This document shows, piece by piece, positions 46,013-54,900 of a stretch of DNA of 64,000 bases (its first letter is position 1; each line of letters starts with the position of its first letter). Under the pieces are notes generated by a model. It had not been told where the DNA came from and searched no databases. It saw nothing but the letters and a program-made list of their open reading frames with translations. The position numbers and the translations under genes are program-made. The stretch covers positions 62,001-126,000 of the forward strand of contig JANXLV010000019.1 in assembly GCA_025355005.1 (NCBI GenBank), in the 5' to 3' direction. Origin of the DNA: Myxococcales bacterium. GTDB lineage: Bacteria > Myxococcota_A > Polyangia > Polyangiales > Polyangiaceae.

Positions 46013-46684
46013 TCATCTGAAGCTCCGCATGAGTGAGCCAACAACGAGGTTCCACCCATCCGCGAGCACGAACAGGAGCAGCTTCAGGGGAAGGCTTATC
46101 GTGTTGGGTGAGACGAACACCATGCCCATCGACATCAGGATCGAAGCCACCGCGAGGTCGATGACCAGGAACGGAAGCAGGATCATCACGCCCATCTGGA
46201 ACGCGGTGGTGAGCTCGCTCACGATGAACGCCGGCGCGGCGATCGAGAGCGGCACGTCCTCCGCCTTCTGCGGAATGGGCTTGTTCGACGCCTCGAAGAA
46301 CATCTGGAGATCCGCTTCGCGCGTCTGCCGGAGCATGAACATCTTCACGGGCTCGGACGCCAGGTTGATCGCCTGCATGTCCGTCACTTGCCCCTGCTGG
46401 TACGGCTGAAGGGCGCTTGTCTGGATCTCCTGCGCGATGGGCGACATCGTGAAGGCCGTCATGAAGAGCGCGAGCCCGACGATGACCTGCGTGGGCGGTG
46501 TCTGCTGCGTGCCGATGCCCTGACGGACGAACGACAGGACGACCACGGTGCGAACGAAGCTGGTCGCCGACAGCACGATGGCCGGCAAGAGGGACAGAAC
46601 ACCAAGGACGAACAGGATGCGGAGCGGAGGCGCCGTGCCCCCGCTGCCGCTCGCCATGTTCACGGCTGCGTCGAAGCCGTCCAT
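46013..46684 (-). CDS. fliP: Flagellar export protein FliP
   Basis: A 223-residue membrane protein with the family hallmarks SATSFVRTVVVLSFVRQGIGTQQTPPTQVIVGLALF and LASEPVKMFMLRQTREADLQMF. PAFIVSELTTAFQMGVMILLPFLVIDLAVAS and a C-terminal PLKLLLFVLADGW follow. No clear cleavable signal is present before the first helix, unlike enterobacterial FliP. It lies three bases after fliO. Confidence 0.96.
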   Translation of the reverse strand: MDGFDAAVNMASGSGGTAPPLRILFVLGVLSLLPAIVLSATSFVRTVVVLSFVRQGIGTQQTPPTQVIVGLALFMTAFTMSPIAQEIQTSALQPYQQGQVTDMQAINLASEPVKMFMLRQTREADLQMFFEASNKPIPQKAEDVPLSIAAPAFIVSELTTAFQMGVMILLPFLVIDLAVASILMSMGMVFVSPNTISLPLKLLLFVLADGWNLVVGSLMRSFR

Positions 46685-46687
46685 GAC

Positions 46688-47593
46688 TCAGGTCCGCCGC
46701 GCGCGCGCGGTGAGAAGACCGCTTACCTGCTCCTCGAGTCCGAGCGGATCGATCGTGTGACGCGCCTCGCGCTCCACGGGGGACCCGCCGGAGAGGCGCA
46801 TGGGCATGCGGGCGTCCTGGGTGTCGTTCGCGACGCGCAGCATCGGGGCCGACACTGCTCCAGGCGGAAGCGAGATGGGCAGGCGCGCTTCGGAGTCCTG
46901 CGCAAGGGCGGCCTGGTTCTGCGCGGTGCGGAGCTCGTCGTCGAGCTTCTCCGTCCAGTGGGTGCCGTCTTCGTCGAAAGAGCTCTCGGTGTCGTCCGCG
47001 TCGTCGTTCGTTGCAAGCTGGAGGCGTGCGGCGGGGTGCTTCGCGCGCTGCAGGAGCGACTGGAAACGCGACTTGATGGTCGCGGCCGCCAGCATGGTTC
47101 CGGAGGCCTTCGTGGTCGCGGCGGGCTCGGGCTTCGTCTTCGCGGCCGACTTGATGTGACCCGATGATCGGGCCACGGCAAGCGCCACTGGCTTTGGCAC
47201 CTCGATGTCCATCAGCCGACGAACGCCGTGCTCCGTCACGCCCAGGACCACGGTGCGGTCTCCGATTCTGGCGACGACGAGGTGCGCCTTCTCTCCCACC
47301 TTCACGCTGTCCGAGACCGTGACGTAGGCCGTGGGATTCTTGATGGCCAGCTTCTTCTTCTTGGTCTTCGTCCACACGGCAAAGCCGATGAGCGACAGCA
47401 CCATGAACGCCGCAAGAACACCGCGCAGTCGCGATGCGGCGGCGGGAGGCGGCGGCGGATCAGGCTGGTCGTCGTGGTTCTTCACCATCCACGCAGGCGG
47501 AGTCGCCCCGGGAGGCGGGGAAGGCGCTGCCGGGGCGGCAAGCGCCAACGTCGGGCAGAGCAGAAGCAACAGGACCAGTACTGCGCGTTTCAT
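46688..47593 (-). CDS. fliO: Flagellar assembly protein FliO-like, with signal peptide and long C-terminal tail
   Basis: A 301-residue protein in the fliO position between fliN and fliP. It has a Sec signal (VLVLLLLLCPTLALAAP), a Pro-rich periplasmic segment and one membrane helix (about 58-76). A SpoA-like small cytoplasmic domain (KVGEKAHLVVARIGDRTVVLGVTEHGVRRL) is the typical FliO core. The remaining ~150 residues are charged and unlike known domains, making it much longer than standard FliO (around 100-150 residues). Assignment rests on position, topology and core. Confidence 0.8.
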   Translation of the reverse strand: MKRAVLVLLLLLCPTLALAAPAAPSPPPGATPPAWMVKNHDDQPDPPPPPAAASRLRGVLAAFMVLSLIGFAVWTKTKKKKLAIKNPTAYVTVSDSVKVGEKAHLVVARIGDRTVVLGVTEHGVRRLMDIEVPKPVALAVARSSGHIKSAAKTKPEPAATTKASGTMLAAATIKSRFQSLLQRAKHPAARLQLATNDDADDTESSFDEDGTHWTEKLDDELRTAQNQAALAQDSEARLPISLPPGAVSAPMLRVANDTQDARMPMRLSGGSPVEREARHTIDPLGLEEQVSGLLTARARRT

Positions 47594-47931
47594 CGAAGTC
47601 CTCCTCGTTTCTCGTCCATCGCGAATACTTCCGTGATGCGAACTCCGTACCGATCCCCGATGACCACCGCTTCGCCTCGCGCGACACAGCGATTGTTCAG
47701 GAGAATGTCGAGCGGTTCGCCCGAAGCCTTGTCGAGCTCGAGGATCGAGCCGGGGCCCAGCGTCAACACGTCGGCGATGCGCATCGTTTTACGGCCGATT
47801 TCCACCGTCAATTCGATCGGCACATCCATGACGAAGCCAAGATCGGCGCCCGCGGACGCGCGCGGCTTCTTCTCTTCCGCCGCGAAGTCCGCGTCGGTGG
47901 TTTGCCCGTCAGCGATCAGATCTGCGCTCAT
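47590..47931 (-). CDS. fliN: Flagellar motor switch protein FliN
   Basis: A 113-residue protein with a ~35-residue N-terminal tail and a single SpoA domain: FVMDVPIELTVEIGRKTMRIADVLTLGPGSILELDK, then NNRCVARGEAVVIGDRYGVRITEV. FliN forms the lower C-ring and docks the export ATPase complex. Its ATG overlaps the stop of fliM by four bases, and its stop overlaps fliO's start in the same way. Confidence 0.95.
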   Translation of the reverse strand: MSADLIADGQTTDADFAAEEKKPRASAGADLGFVMDVPIELTVEIGRKTMRIADVLTLGPGSILELDKASGEPLDILLNNRCVARGEAVVIGDRYGVRITEVFAMDEKRGGLR

Positions 47932-48773
47932 CTCTGCCTCCCGAACCGTCGTGACTGGACCTCTACCGACACCTGGCCACGTGAGATCACGGGCACCGCA
48001 CCGAACTTCTCCCTGCCCGCCACCCGCACGCTGACGGGGTCATCCGTGGCAGCGGTGAGCCGCAGCACGTCACCCACTTGCAGCGAGAGAAGGCTCGTGA
48101 GGCCGACCTTCACGCGGCCCAGCTCGGCCACGATCGACACCTCCACGTCCGAAAGGAGCCCCGCCATGGCAGGGTTCAGATGCGCCGGCTCCGCGATCTC
48201 CGCCTCCGCGTTCTCCTTGTGGAGCACGTCGCGCGACGCGGTGATGGTGAAGCTCGCCTCCACTCCATCGCCCTCGACGGGATAGCGTGCAACATACAGC
48301 TTTTGATGACCGCGCAGCGCGTCCGGCCGCGGCAGTTCGCTCGAGAGCGGGCGTCCAAGGGCACCGCCGAACGTCGTCGTGAGCTCGTTCGCCAGATCGC
48401 CGAGCACCTTGGTCATGAGCGAACGCTCCGCGACCGAGAGGCCGGCACGGTCGCGCGGCGTGAGCCGTTTTCCGCCCAGCGCGCCCTCGATGCACATGTC
48501 GACAAGCCTTGGATCGCAGGCGATTCGCACGAAGCCCTGCTCTCCGCCCAGATCCATCGCGCCGCTTGGGGTGTCGCCCTTCGCGTCTACCGCCATCGAC
48601 ACACCTAGCTCCGGGTCGCCGATGATCACGCCGAATGCGCTCACGAACGACAGGAGGCGGCGAAGGGATCTGGAGAACGCCGACGCGGCGCGCTCCAGGA
48701 CCACCTTCATCTCCCTGTCTGTCTCGAACGATCGGCAGAGATCCGCCTTCTCCACGGCTGCGCCCATCGTCAC
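47928..48773 (-). CDS. fliM: Flagellar motor switch protein FliM, lacking the N-terminal CheY-binding motif
   Basis: A ~281-residue FliM, about fifty residues shorter than usual. The middle CheC-like domain (DREMKVVLERAASAFSRSLRRLLSF, later RAGLSVAERSLMTKVLGDLANEL) and a C-terminal SpoA domain (LLSDVEVSIVAELGRVKVGLTSLLSLQVGDVLRL) are present. The EIDALL-type motif that binds phospho-CheY at the start of most FliM proteins is missing. GTG 48773 overlaps fliL's stop; ATG 48767 is an alternative. Position between fliL and fliN is standard. Confidence 0.88.
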   Translation of the reverse strand: MTMGAAVEKADLCRSFETDREMKVVLERAASAFSRSLRRLLSFVSAFGVIIGDPELGVSMAVDAKGDTPSGAMDLGGEQGFVRIACDPRLVDMCIEGALGGKRLTPRDRAGLSVAERSLMTKVLGDLANELTTTFGGALGRPLSSELPRPDALRGHQKLYVARYPVEGDGVEASFTITASRDVLHKENAEAEIAEPAHLNPAMAGLLSDVEVSIVAELGRVKVGLTSLLSLQVGDVLRLTAATDDPVSVRVAGREKFGAVPVISRGQVSVEVQSRRFGRQR

Positions 48774-49279
48774 TGGACCACGTACTCGGTGAAGAGGACG
48801 CGGTTCACACGCCCGTGGCCCATCGCCTTGGAGATGCGCTCGTTGAGCTCCTTCTTGATGCCTTCGAACTTCTCCTGGCTCGTCACGTCGTCGTAGCCGA
48901 GCGTCCGCAGGTACGAGAGCGCGGCGTCCTTGGCGCGGACCATGAGCTTCTTCTGCTCCTCTTCGGGCACCGGCTTCGCGAGCTCGATGGCGACGCCGAC
49001 CTTCAGATGGTGGACCTCGCCCGTGCTCGTGCGGATGTCCACGATCATGGAGGGCATCTCGAGCGTCTCTGCGCCGAGCGGCTCCTCCTTCTCCTTCTCC
49101 TCGTACGCGGCGTCGGGTTTTTCCTTCTCCGGCTTCATGCGCGCGAGCGCGACCTGGCCGAAGACTGCGCCGGCCGTCGAGCAGAGGCAGACGAAGACGG
49201 CCACGACGATCATGCCGAGCTTGCCGCTGCCCTTCTTCGCGGCCTTCTCGTCCTTCTTCTCTTCCTTGGCGTCGCTCAT
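48770..49279 (-). CDS. fliL: Flagellar basal-body-associated protein FliL
   Basis: A 169-residue single-pass membrane protein: Lys/Glu-rich cytoplasmic tail, helix at about 21-45 (LGMIVVAVFVCLCSTAGAVFG), a charged linker and the periplasmic FliL domain (VHHLKVGVAIELAKPVPEEE; RISKAMGHGRVNRVLFTEYVVQ). FliL surrounds the stator units and supports motor torque. It lies 25 bases after flgE. Confidence 0.92.
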   Translation of the reverse strand: MSDAKEEKKDEKAAKKGSGKLGMIVVAVFVCLCSTAGAVFGQVALARMKPEKEKPDAAYEEKEKEEPLGAETLEMPSMIVDIRTSTGEVHHLKVGVAIELAKPVPEEEQKKLMVRAKDAALSYLRTLGYDDVTSQEKFEGIKKELNERISKAMGHGRVNRVLFTEYVVQ

Positions 49280-49304
49280 GGTGGCCCTTCAGTGGAGGTC
49301 GGGA

Positions 49305-50591
49305 TCAGCGCTTCAGGTTGACGAGTTCCTGCATCATCTCGTCGGCCGTCGTGATGGTCTTCGAGTTCGCCTGGAACGCGCGCTGGTGCGAGAGGAGCTC
49401 CACCATCTGCGATGCGATGTCGACGTTCGAACCCTCGAGTGTTCCCGACGTCGTGGAGCCGCGACCGCCCACGCCCGCGGAGCCGAGCGCAGCCGCGCCG
49501 CTACCAACGCTCGCGGACCAGAGGTTTTCACCTGCGCGCGAGAGGCCCTCGTTCGAGTTGAACTTGGCGACGGCGAGCTTCGCGATCCCCATCTTCTGCC
49601 CGTTCGAGTAGTTGCCCGTCACCACGCCGTTGCCGTCGATCGAGACGCCCGTGAGGTCGCCCGACGAGTAGCCGTCCGCGCCCTGGCTCGACACGCTGGA
49701 CGGAGCTGCGAACTGCGTCATGCCGTCGGTGCCGCTGCCGCCACCCGCGGTGGTGGAGCCGAAGTTGAGCGCGATCGCCTGGCCGGCCGTAGCGTTCACG
49801 AAGTTCGCGGCGATCGGCGTGCCCACGGTGTTGCTGGTGAGCGTGCCGTCGGAGCCGAACTGGAAGCTGCCGCCGCCGATCTCCTGCGGCACGCCCGCGG
49901 TGCCACCGGCGAGGTCCGCGCCGTCCGAGACCACGTGGTAGTTCCACTGCCCCGCGCCGGTGTTCTCGAAGTAGACGTTGAGGTTGTGGTTCTTGCCGAG
50001 CGAGTCGGTGACTGACATCGCGGTGGAGAAGTTCGAGGTGGCCGCCGCCTTCGTCACGTCGAACGGCGGGTTCGGGGGCGTCGCGCTCGAATCGAGGTTC
50101 GCGACCATGCTCATCTTCGTCGTCGCCTGCGGCGCGAGAGAAGCAACGGGGACGGTAATGCCAGTGACCGCAGGCGAGAAGGTGCCGTCCTTGTTCGCCA
50201 TGTAGCCCTGCACCGCAAGGCCTTGCGGGTTCACGAGCGCGCCCTTCGCGTTCAGGTTGAACTGGCCCGCGCGCGAATAGAAGCTGCCCTGCGTTCCGTT
50301 CACCGCGCCGGAGACGACGAAGAAGCCGTCGCCGCCGATCGACAGGTCCGTCGAGACGCCCGTGCTGGTGAGCGCGCCCTCCGTGAAGAGCTGCTGCACG
50401 CTGCTCATGCGGACGCCAGCGCCGGCGCCGACCGCGGACATCGAGCGCCCGAGCATGTCCTCGAAGACCGCCCGCTGCGACTTGAAGCCCACCGTGTTCG
50501 AGTTCGCGATGTTGTCGCCGACCACGCCGAGGGCGTCGCCCTCTGCCGTGAGACCCGAAACACCCGTGTACATCGTACTGACAATCGACAT
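49305..50591 (-). CDS. flgE: Flagellar hook protein FlgE
   Basis: A 428-residue hook protein. The N-terminal rod-like start (MYTGVSGLTAEGDALGVVGDNIANSNTVGFKSQRAVFEDML), the FEGF-like LSIGGDGFFVVSGA region and the C-terminal LEGSNVDIASQMVELLSHQRAFQANSKTI are classical. The middle is Gly/Ser/Thr/Ala-rich. An AGGAGG ribosome site lies upstream. It follows the hook-cap gene flgD by 17 bases. Confidence 0.95.
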   Translation of the reverse strand: MSIVSTMYTGVSGLTAEGDALGVVGDNIANSNTVGFKSQRAVFEDMLGRSMSAVGAGAGVRMSSVQQLFTEGALTSTGVSTDLSIGGDGFFVVSGAVNGTQGSFYSRAGQFNLNAKGALVNPQGLAVQGYMANKDGTFSPAVTGITVPVASLAPQATTKMSMVANLDSSATPPNPPFDVTKAAATSNFSTAMSVTDSLGKNHNLNVYFENTGAGQWNYHVVSDGADLAGGTAGVPQEIGGGSFQFGSDGTLTSNTVGTPIAANFVNATAGQAIALNFGSTTAGGGSGTDGMTQFAAPSSVSSQGADGYSSGDLTGVSIDGNGVVTGNYSNGQKMGIAKLAVAKFNSNEGLSRAGENLWSASVGSGAAALGSAGVGGRGSTTSGTLEGSNVDIASQMVELLSHQRAFQANSKTITTADEMMQELVNLKR

Positions 50592-50608
50592 CTGCTTCTC
50601 CTCCTCCG

Positions 50609-51310
50609 TTACTTCGCGGCCGGAGCCGCGCTCACCTGTGACAGGTCACTCGTCCTCGCCTGGCTGCCGTCCATGAGCGTGAGGAGCGGGCCATTCGCGT
50701 CGTACGAGACTGACTTCACGACGCCCGTCGTCGTCGTCGCGACGTCGATGGCGTTGCCCTTGGCGTCCTTCGCCGTCACCGCGATCTTGTAGGAGCCGGC
50801 CGGCTGCACGGTCCCCGTGTCATTGCGGCCGTCCCACGAGAACTGCGTGACGCCCGCGCCGTGCGCGCCGACGTTCACCGTGCGCACCGGATTGCCCGAG
50901 GCATCCGAGACAGTGACGGTCACCGAGGCCGCCGCCGCACCGAGCGTGAAGCTCCCAGGCACCGCATACCCCTGCCCCGTCGACGTCATCGTGTTGCCCG
51001 ACACGGTCACCGACTTGCCGATCAGCTGGACGTCGTCCGTGTTCGCGAGGCCCTTCTGCTGGATGGAGACCAGCTCCAGGAGCTTGTTCGTGTTCGTCTG
51101 CTCCGAGAGCGAGGAGAACTGCGCCAGCTGCGAGACGAACTCGGTGTTCGACTGCGGATTGAGCGGGTCCTGGTGCTGGATCTGGGCGACCAGCAGCTTC
51201 ATGAACGCGTCCTGGCCGAGCGTCTGGTTCTGACCGACGGCGCTGCCGATGGGGTCGCTCGTTGCCGATGTTTTGCTGGTGCTCGCGCTGCTCGAATTCA
51301 CGGACGACAT
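50609..51310 (-). CDS. flgD: Hook-cap assembly protein FlgD
   Basis: A 233-residue protein with the FlgD N-terminal domain (TLGQDAFMKLLVAQIQHQDPLNPQSNTEFVSQLAQFSSLSEQ) and C-terminal Ig/tudor-like domains (VSDASGNPVRTVNVG; QFSWDGRNDTGTVQPAGSYKI). It caps the growing hook during FlgE assembly. It is the first gene of the second flagellar unit. A sigma54 promoter-like site ends 13 bases before its ATG and no ribosome site is visible, so the transcript may be almost leaderless; GTG 51301 is an alternative start. Confidence 0.93.
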   Translation of the reverse strand: MSSVNSSSASTSKTSATSDPIGSAVGQNQTLGQDAFMKLLVAQIQHQDPLNPQSNTEFVSQLAQFSSLSEQTNTNKLLELVSIQQKGLANTDDVQLIGKSVTVSGNTMTSTGQGYAVPGSFTLGAAAASVTVTVSDASGNPVRTVNVGAHGAGVTQFSWDGRNDTGTVQPAGSYKIAVTAKDAKGNAIDVATTTTGVVKSVSYDANGPLLTLMDGSQARTSDLSQVSAAPAAK

Positions 51311-51322
51311 GACCAGTGTCAG

Positions 51323-51338
51323 AGCAAGTGCGGGGCCA
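51323..51338 (-). promoter_or_regulatory. Sigma54 promoter upstream of flgD
   Basis: The - strand reads TGGCCCCGCACTTGCT, matching TGGCACG-N4-TTGCW in the -24 GG and -12 TTGC with correct GG-N10-GC spacing. The predicted start is about two bases before the flgD ATG (51310). It separates the flgB-fliJ unit from the flgD-flgF unit. Confidence 0.65.
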
Positions 51339-51414
51339 ACACCATTCGTCGGAAAAGACCCTCCAGTTCGCCGCCGAAGCGCCGTTCAATGGCGCTGCGC
51401 TGGCGGGTGCCTCG

Positions 51415-51846
51415 TCACTTCGTTGTCGCTCTGCGCGCCAAGAGCTCGTCTTCGGCGCGGCGCTCGGCGCGGTCTTCCTTCACCCGGTGCGCTTCGAGCG
51501 CGCGCTCACGCAACGCGCACATCTGCTCCACGCGGATCATCGCGTGCTCCACGTCCTTCTTCGCGGCGGAGAGCGCGCGCTGCGCCTCCGCCACGGCGTC
51601 GCGTGCTCGGGACACGCGTCCCTCGTGCGAGCGGATCCACGCGTCGGTCTCGTGGAACAGGGCCTCGTTGCCGCCGCGAGCGTTGAGCTCGTCGCGCTCC
51701 CGTTGCGCGGCAGCCAGGCCTTCCATGGACGCGGCCAGTGCGTGCGTCGCCTTCCCCACCCCATCCATCGCGCTCGCCTGTACGCGGCGCGCGCGGTCCC
51801 GCACCTCTTCCGTGACCTGTACGAGCTTGTCAGCGCGGGTTCTCAC
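51415..51846 (-). CDS. fliJ: FliJ-like coiled-coil protein
   Basis: A 143-residue, almost wholly helical, charged protein (VTEEVRDRARRVQASAMDG; HEGRVSRARDAVAEAQRALSAAKKDVEH). Size, composition and position directly after fliI identify it as FliJ, the export-apparatus stalk that couples the ATPase to the gate. Sequence similarity among FliJ proteins is low, so the call rests on position and coiled-coil character. It starts with GTG, overlapping fliI by 17 bases. The expected fliK does not follow. Confidence 0.8.
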   Translation of the reverse strand: MRTRADKLVQVTEEVRDRARRVQASAMDGVGKATHALAASMEGLAAAQRERDELNARGGNEALFHETDAWIRSHEGRVSRARDAVAEAQRALSAAKKDVEHAMIRVEQMCALRERALEAHRVKEDRAERRAEDELLARRATTK

Positions 51847-53161
51847 GCGTGGCCTCGGCGCAGAGCTCCATCAACGCGCTGACGGCGGCCTCTCGCCCCG
51901 AGGGCTCGCGTTCGCCCTGCCGCAGAAACTTCTCGATGCTCGGCATCATGCGCGCCGCCGCGTCCACGCGCGGGTCCGACCCCTTCTCGTAGGCGCCGAT
52001 CTGGATCAGATCCTTTGCGTCACGATAGGCGCCGAGCAGCTCGCGCAGCTTGGATGCGGCCTCGACATGCGGCTTGGTCGTGAGCTGCGGCATCAAACGC
52101 GACAGGCTCGCGAGGACGTCGATCGCTGGGAAATGTCCCGCCTCCGCGAGCGAGCGTGAGAGCACGACGTGCCCATCCAGGATGCCACGCACGGCGTCCG
52201 CGATCGGATCCGACAGGTCATCGCCCTCGACGAGGACCGTGTACACCGCGGTGATCGCGCCGTCGGTCGCGCCGTTGCCAGCGCGTTCGAGCAGCCGCGG
52301 CAGCGCGGCGAACACGGACGGCGGATATCCTTTCGTCGCGGCCGGCTCACCGGACGCAAGCGCGGCCTCCCGCATCGCCATCGCATAGCGGGTGACGGAG
52401 TCCATGACGAAGAGCACGCTCTTGCCTTGATCCCGGAAATACTCGGCGATCGCAGTGGCAGCCTCGGCTGCGCGCGCACGGACCAGCGGCGGCTGATCGC
52501 TCGTCGCGACGACGATCACCGACCGCGCGAGGCCATCCGCGCCGAGCCCGTCACGCACGAACTCGTTCACCTCGCGGCCACGCTCGCCCACGAGCGAGAC
52601 GACGTTGACATCCGCGTCCGACGCGCGACAGAGCATGCCAAGAAGCGTGGTCTTCCCCACACCCGCGCCGGCGAAGATGCCCACGCGCTGCCCACGGCCC
52701 AGCGTCATCAGGGAATCCAGCGCGCGCACACCGGTTCCGAGCACCTTCTCGATGGGCTTGCGGCTGGTGGCCGGCGGCGGCGCCGCATGCACTGGATAGC
52801 CTTCGTGCGACGGCACGCGCGGACGTCCGTCGATGGGCGTACCGAACGGATCGATGATGCGCCCGAGGAGCAGGTTGCTCACGGCGACCTGCGAGCCGCG
52901 GTCCGAAAGAACGGCGCGATCGCCCGGGCGAATCCCGGACAGCGGGCCGAGCGGCGTGGCCACGAGCCGACCGCCGCGGAAGCCGATCACCTCGAGGTCG
53001 AGCGGCGTCTTCGACTCCACGCGCAGCATCTCTCCAATACCGGCGCGGAGGCCGCCGATCTCCACGGCGAGCCCCACGATGTCCGTGACCACGCCCACCG
53101 GACGATGCACGCTGGCGCGCCGTGCGACGCTCACGAACCGCTGCAGGTCCAGGTCCGTCAC
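51830..53161 (-). CDS. fliI: Flagellar export ATPase FliI
   Basis: A 443-residue F1-beta-like ATPase. The Walker A region is GIFAGAGVGKTTLLGML; the Walker B region reads KSVLFVMDSVTRYAMAMREAALASGEP; the family stretch GYPPSVFAALPRLLERAGN is present. It powers the loading of export substrates. It starts with GTG 53161, overlapping fliH's stop by four bases. Confidence 0.96.
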   Translation of the reverse strand: MTDLDLQRFVSVARRASVHRPVGVVTDIVGLAVEIGGLRAGIGEMLRVESKTPLDLEVIGFRGGRLVATPLGPLSGIRPGDRAVLSDRGSQVAVSNLLLGRIIDPFGTPIDGRPRVPSHEGYPVHAAPPPATSRKPIEKVLGTGVRALDSLMTLGRGQRVGIFAGAGVGKTTLLGMLCRASDADVNVVSLVGERGREVNEFVRDGLGADGLARSVIVVATSDQPPLVRARAAEAATAIAEYFRDQGKSVLFVMDSVTRYAMAMREAALASGEPAATKGYPPSVFAALPRLLERAGNGATDGAITAVYTVLVEGDDLSDPIADAVRGILDGHVVLSRSLAEAGHFPAIDVLASLSRLMPQLTTKPHVEAASKLRELLGAYRDAKDLIQIGAYEKGSDPRVDAAARMMPSIEKFLRQGEREPSGREAAVSALMELCAEATRENPR

Positions 53162-53913
53162 TTCATACCTCCACCGCCGAAGCCGAGCTGCTCCATGACC
53201 ACGTCGAGGCGCGTGGTCACCGACTCATCCACGAAGCCCTGCGCGGACTCGACGACGCATGACCCGGCGACAAGCTCGCGATCGAAGACCACCTTGCACC
53301 CCGGCGCGCGCGCCGTCACGGCGTCGATCAGCTTCGATTTGGCCTCGTCTGGAGTGTCGCTGGAGAAGCGCACGGTCACGTTCTCACGGTCCGCGAGCGC
53401 GAGGATGCCGTCTCGCGCCAGCGCAGCGAGCAGCGATGGGTCGAGCGTGAGCTCTCTGCCCAGGACGCGCTCCGCGATGGCACCAGCAAGCTCGACGAGG
53501 TCACGCTCGACGCGCGAGTGGCGGAGCGCGCGGATCTCCGAGAGCGCCTCCGCGGCCTGCACGAACGACTCGATCGCGGCCTGGGCGTCCGTTGTTGGTG
53601 CTGGCTCTGGCGGCGGCGGAACTGCCGGTATCTCGTCGAAGAAGCCGCGGACCGTCTGCGGCGGCTCGCCTGATGGCGACGGCGATGGCGACGGGAGCAC
53701 GTCGGAGATCTCTGGCCGCGGTCCTTCGGGCAAGCTCTGCGTGGCCGGAGCATCTGACGGCGCGGGTTCGTGAGGGGCGGTGGGCTCGGTTGGCCTACGG
53801 CGCGACGACGCAGGAGCGGTCTGCGACGCAGGCAACCATGACACGCGGGCACGACGCGGGGCATCGCGCTGCGCGAAGATCGCGTCCTTCATCTTGCGCT
53901 CAAACACTGCCAT
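53158..53913 (-). CDS. fliH: Flagellar export ATPase regulator FliH
   Basis: A 251-residue protein. The first ~115 residues are Pro/Ser-rich and disordered-looking; residues ~120-251 form the V-ATPase-E-like domain (RHSRVERDLVELAGAIAERVLGRELTLDPSLLAALARDGI; CKVVFDRELVAGSCVVESAQGFVDES). FliH binds and restrains FliI and anchors it to FliN. A GAGGA site lies before the ATG. Its start overlaps fliG's end by 14 bases. Confidence 0.9.
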   Translation of the reverse strand: MAVFERKMKDAIFAQRDAPRRARVSWLPASQTAPASSRRRPTEPTAPHEPAPSDAPATQSLPEGPRPEISDVLPSPSPSPSGEPPQTVRGFFDEIPAVPPPPEPAPTTDAQAAIESFVQAAEALSEIRALRHSRVERDLVELAGAIAERVLGRELTLDPSLLAALARDGILALADRENVTVRFSSDTPDEAKSKLIDAVTARAPGCKVVFDRELVAGSCVVESAQGFVDESVTTRLDVVMEQLGFGGGGMK

Positions 53914-54880
53914 TTTCCTCCGACAGACTGATGCGTCCGCTTGCCTCGAGGGACTTCGCCGCCTCCACGACGCCGCGCTGCGCGGCCTCGACGTCCGCCA
54001 GGCGCACGGCCCCGAGCGAGTCGAGCTCGTCCTTCAACAGATCCGCCGCGCGCGTGGACATGCTCGAGAAGATCTTCCCCTTCAGCTCCTCGCTCGCTGT
54101 CTTCATCGCGACCACGAGCGTGTCTTGCGGGACCTCTTTCAGGATCATGCGCAGGATGCGCACGTCCAGGCCGCGCAGATCCTCCATCGTGAACATCGCG
54201 GCCTTGATCTCCTCCGCGACGCTCTCGCCCTCGAGCGCCGTGAGCACCTCTTGCGACCGCTCCGCCCCGAGCTTCTTCAGCACGGACGCCGCCGACGCTA
54301 CGCCATCGACCGACACCGTCGCCTGCGCGCCGTCCGGCAGCTGCTTCGCGAGCGCGCCCGCGACGCTCTCCAGCATCGAAGCGGGCACCTCCGTCATGAG
54401 CGCCATGCGCGACACGAGCTCCGTGCGCAGCGTGGAGTCACAGAAGCCCAGGATCTTGGCCGCCTTGCCCGAGTCGATCTGCGAGAGGATCGCAGCGCCG
54501 ATCTGTGGATGCTCGCTCTCCAGGAGCGACGCCACGGCCTGTGCGTCCGCCTTTTCGAGGCGCTCGAACGGCGACGCGGGCGCGCCGACAAACAGCTCCT
54601 CGGAGCGAGACGCGCCCATGGCCTTCTCGGCGAGGCGGCGGAGGTAGGCGATGCCACCCTTGGGCACAGCCACCGCCTTCTGCGCCTCCTCGAGGAACTC
54701 GCCGTAGAGCTGGTCGAGGGCGTTACGCGGGACTTCGCGCATCATGGCGGCGATCTCGCGCATCTTCTTCACGTCGCCCGGCTCGAGCTCGGCCACGATG
54801 GGGGCCGCGATCGACTCCTCCATGGAGAGGAGCATGAGGACTGCCTTTTCCGGACCGGTGAGCTGCGTCTTTCCAGGCAT
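53900..54880 (-). CDS. fliG: Flagellar motor switch protein FliG
   Basis: A 326-residue C-ring protein with FliG-N (GPEKAVLMLLSM), FliG-M (EHPQIGAAILSQIDSGKAAKILGF, resembling EHPQxIA) and FliG-C (MEDLRGLDVRILRMILKEVPQDTLVVAMKTASEELKGKIFSSMSTRAADLLKDEL). The charged residues of the torque helix, such as those in MSTRAADLLKDELD, are kept. It binds FliF and faces the MotA stators. Confidence 0.95.
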   Translation of the reverse strand: MPGKTQLTGPEKAVLMLLSMEESIAAPIVAELEPGDVKKMREIAAMMREVPRNALDQLYGEFLEEAQKAVAVPKGGIAYLRRLAEKAMGASRSEELFVGAPASPFERLEKADAQAVASLLESEHPQIGAAILSQIDSGKAAKILGFCDSTLRTELVSRMALMTEVPASMLESVAGALAKQLPDGAQATVSVDGVASAASVLKKLGAERSQEVLTALEGESVAEEIKAAMFTMEDLRGLDVRILRMILKEVPQDTLVVAMKTASEELKGKIFSSMSTRAADLLKDELDSLGAVRLADVEAAQRGVVEAAKSLEASGRISLSEENGSV

Positions 54881-54900
54881 GGTGGCCGTTCAAGCGAGAA

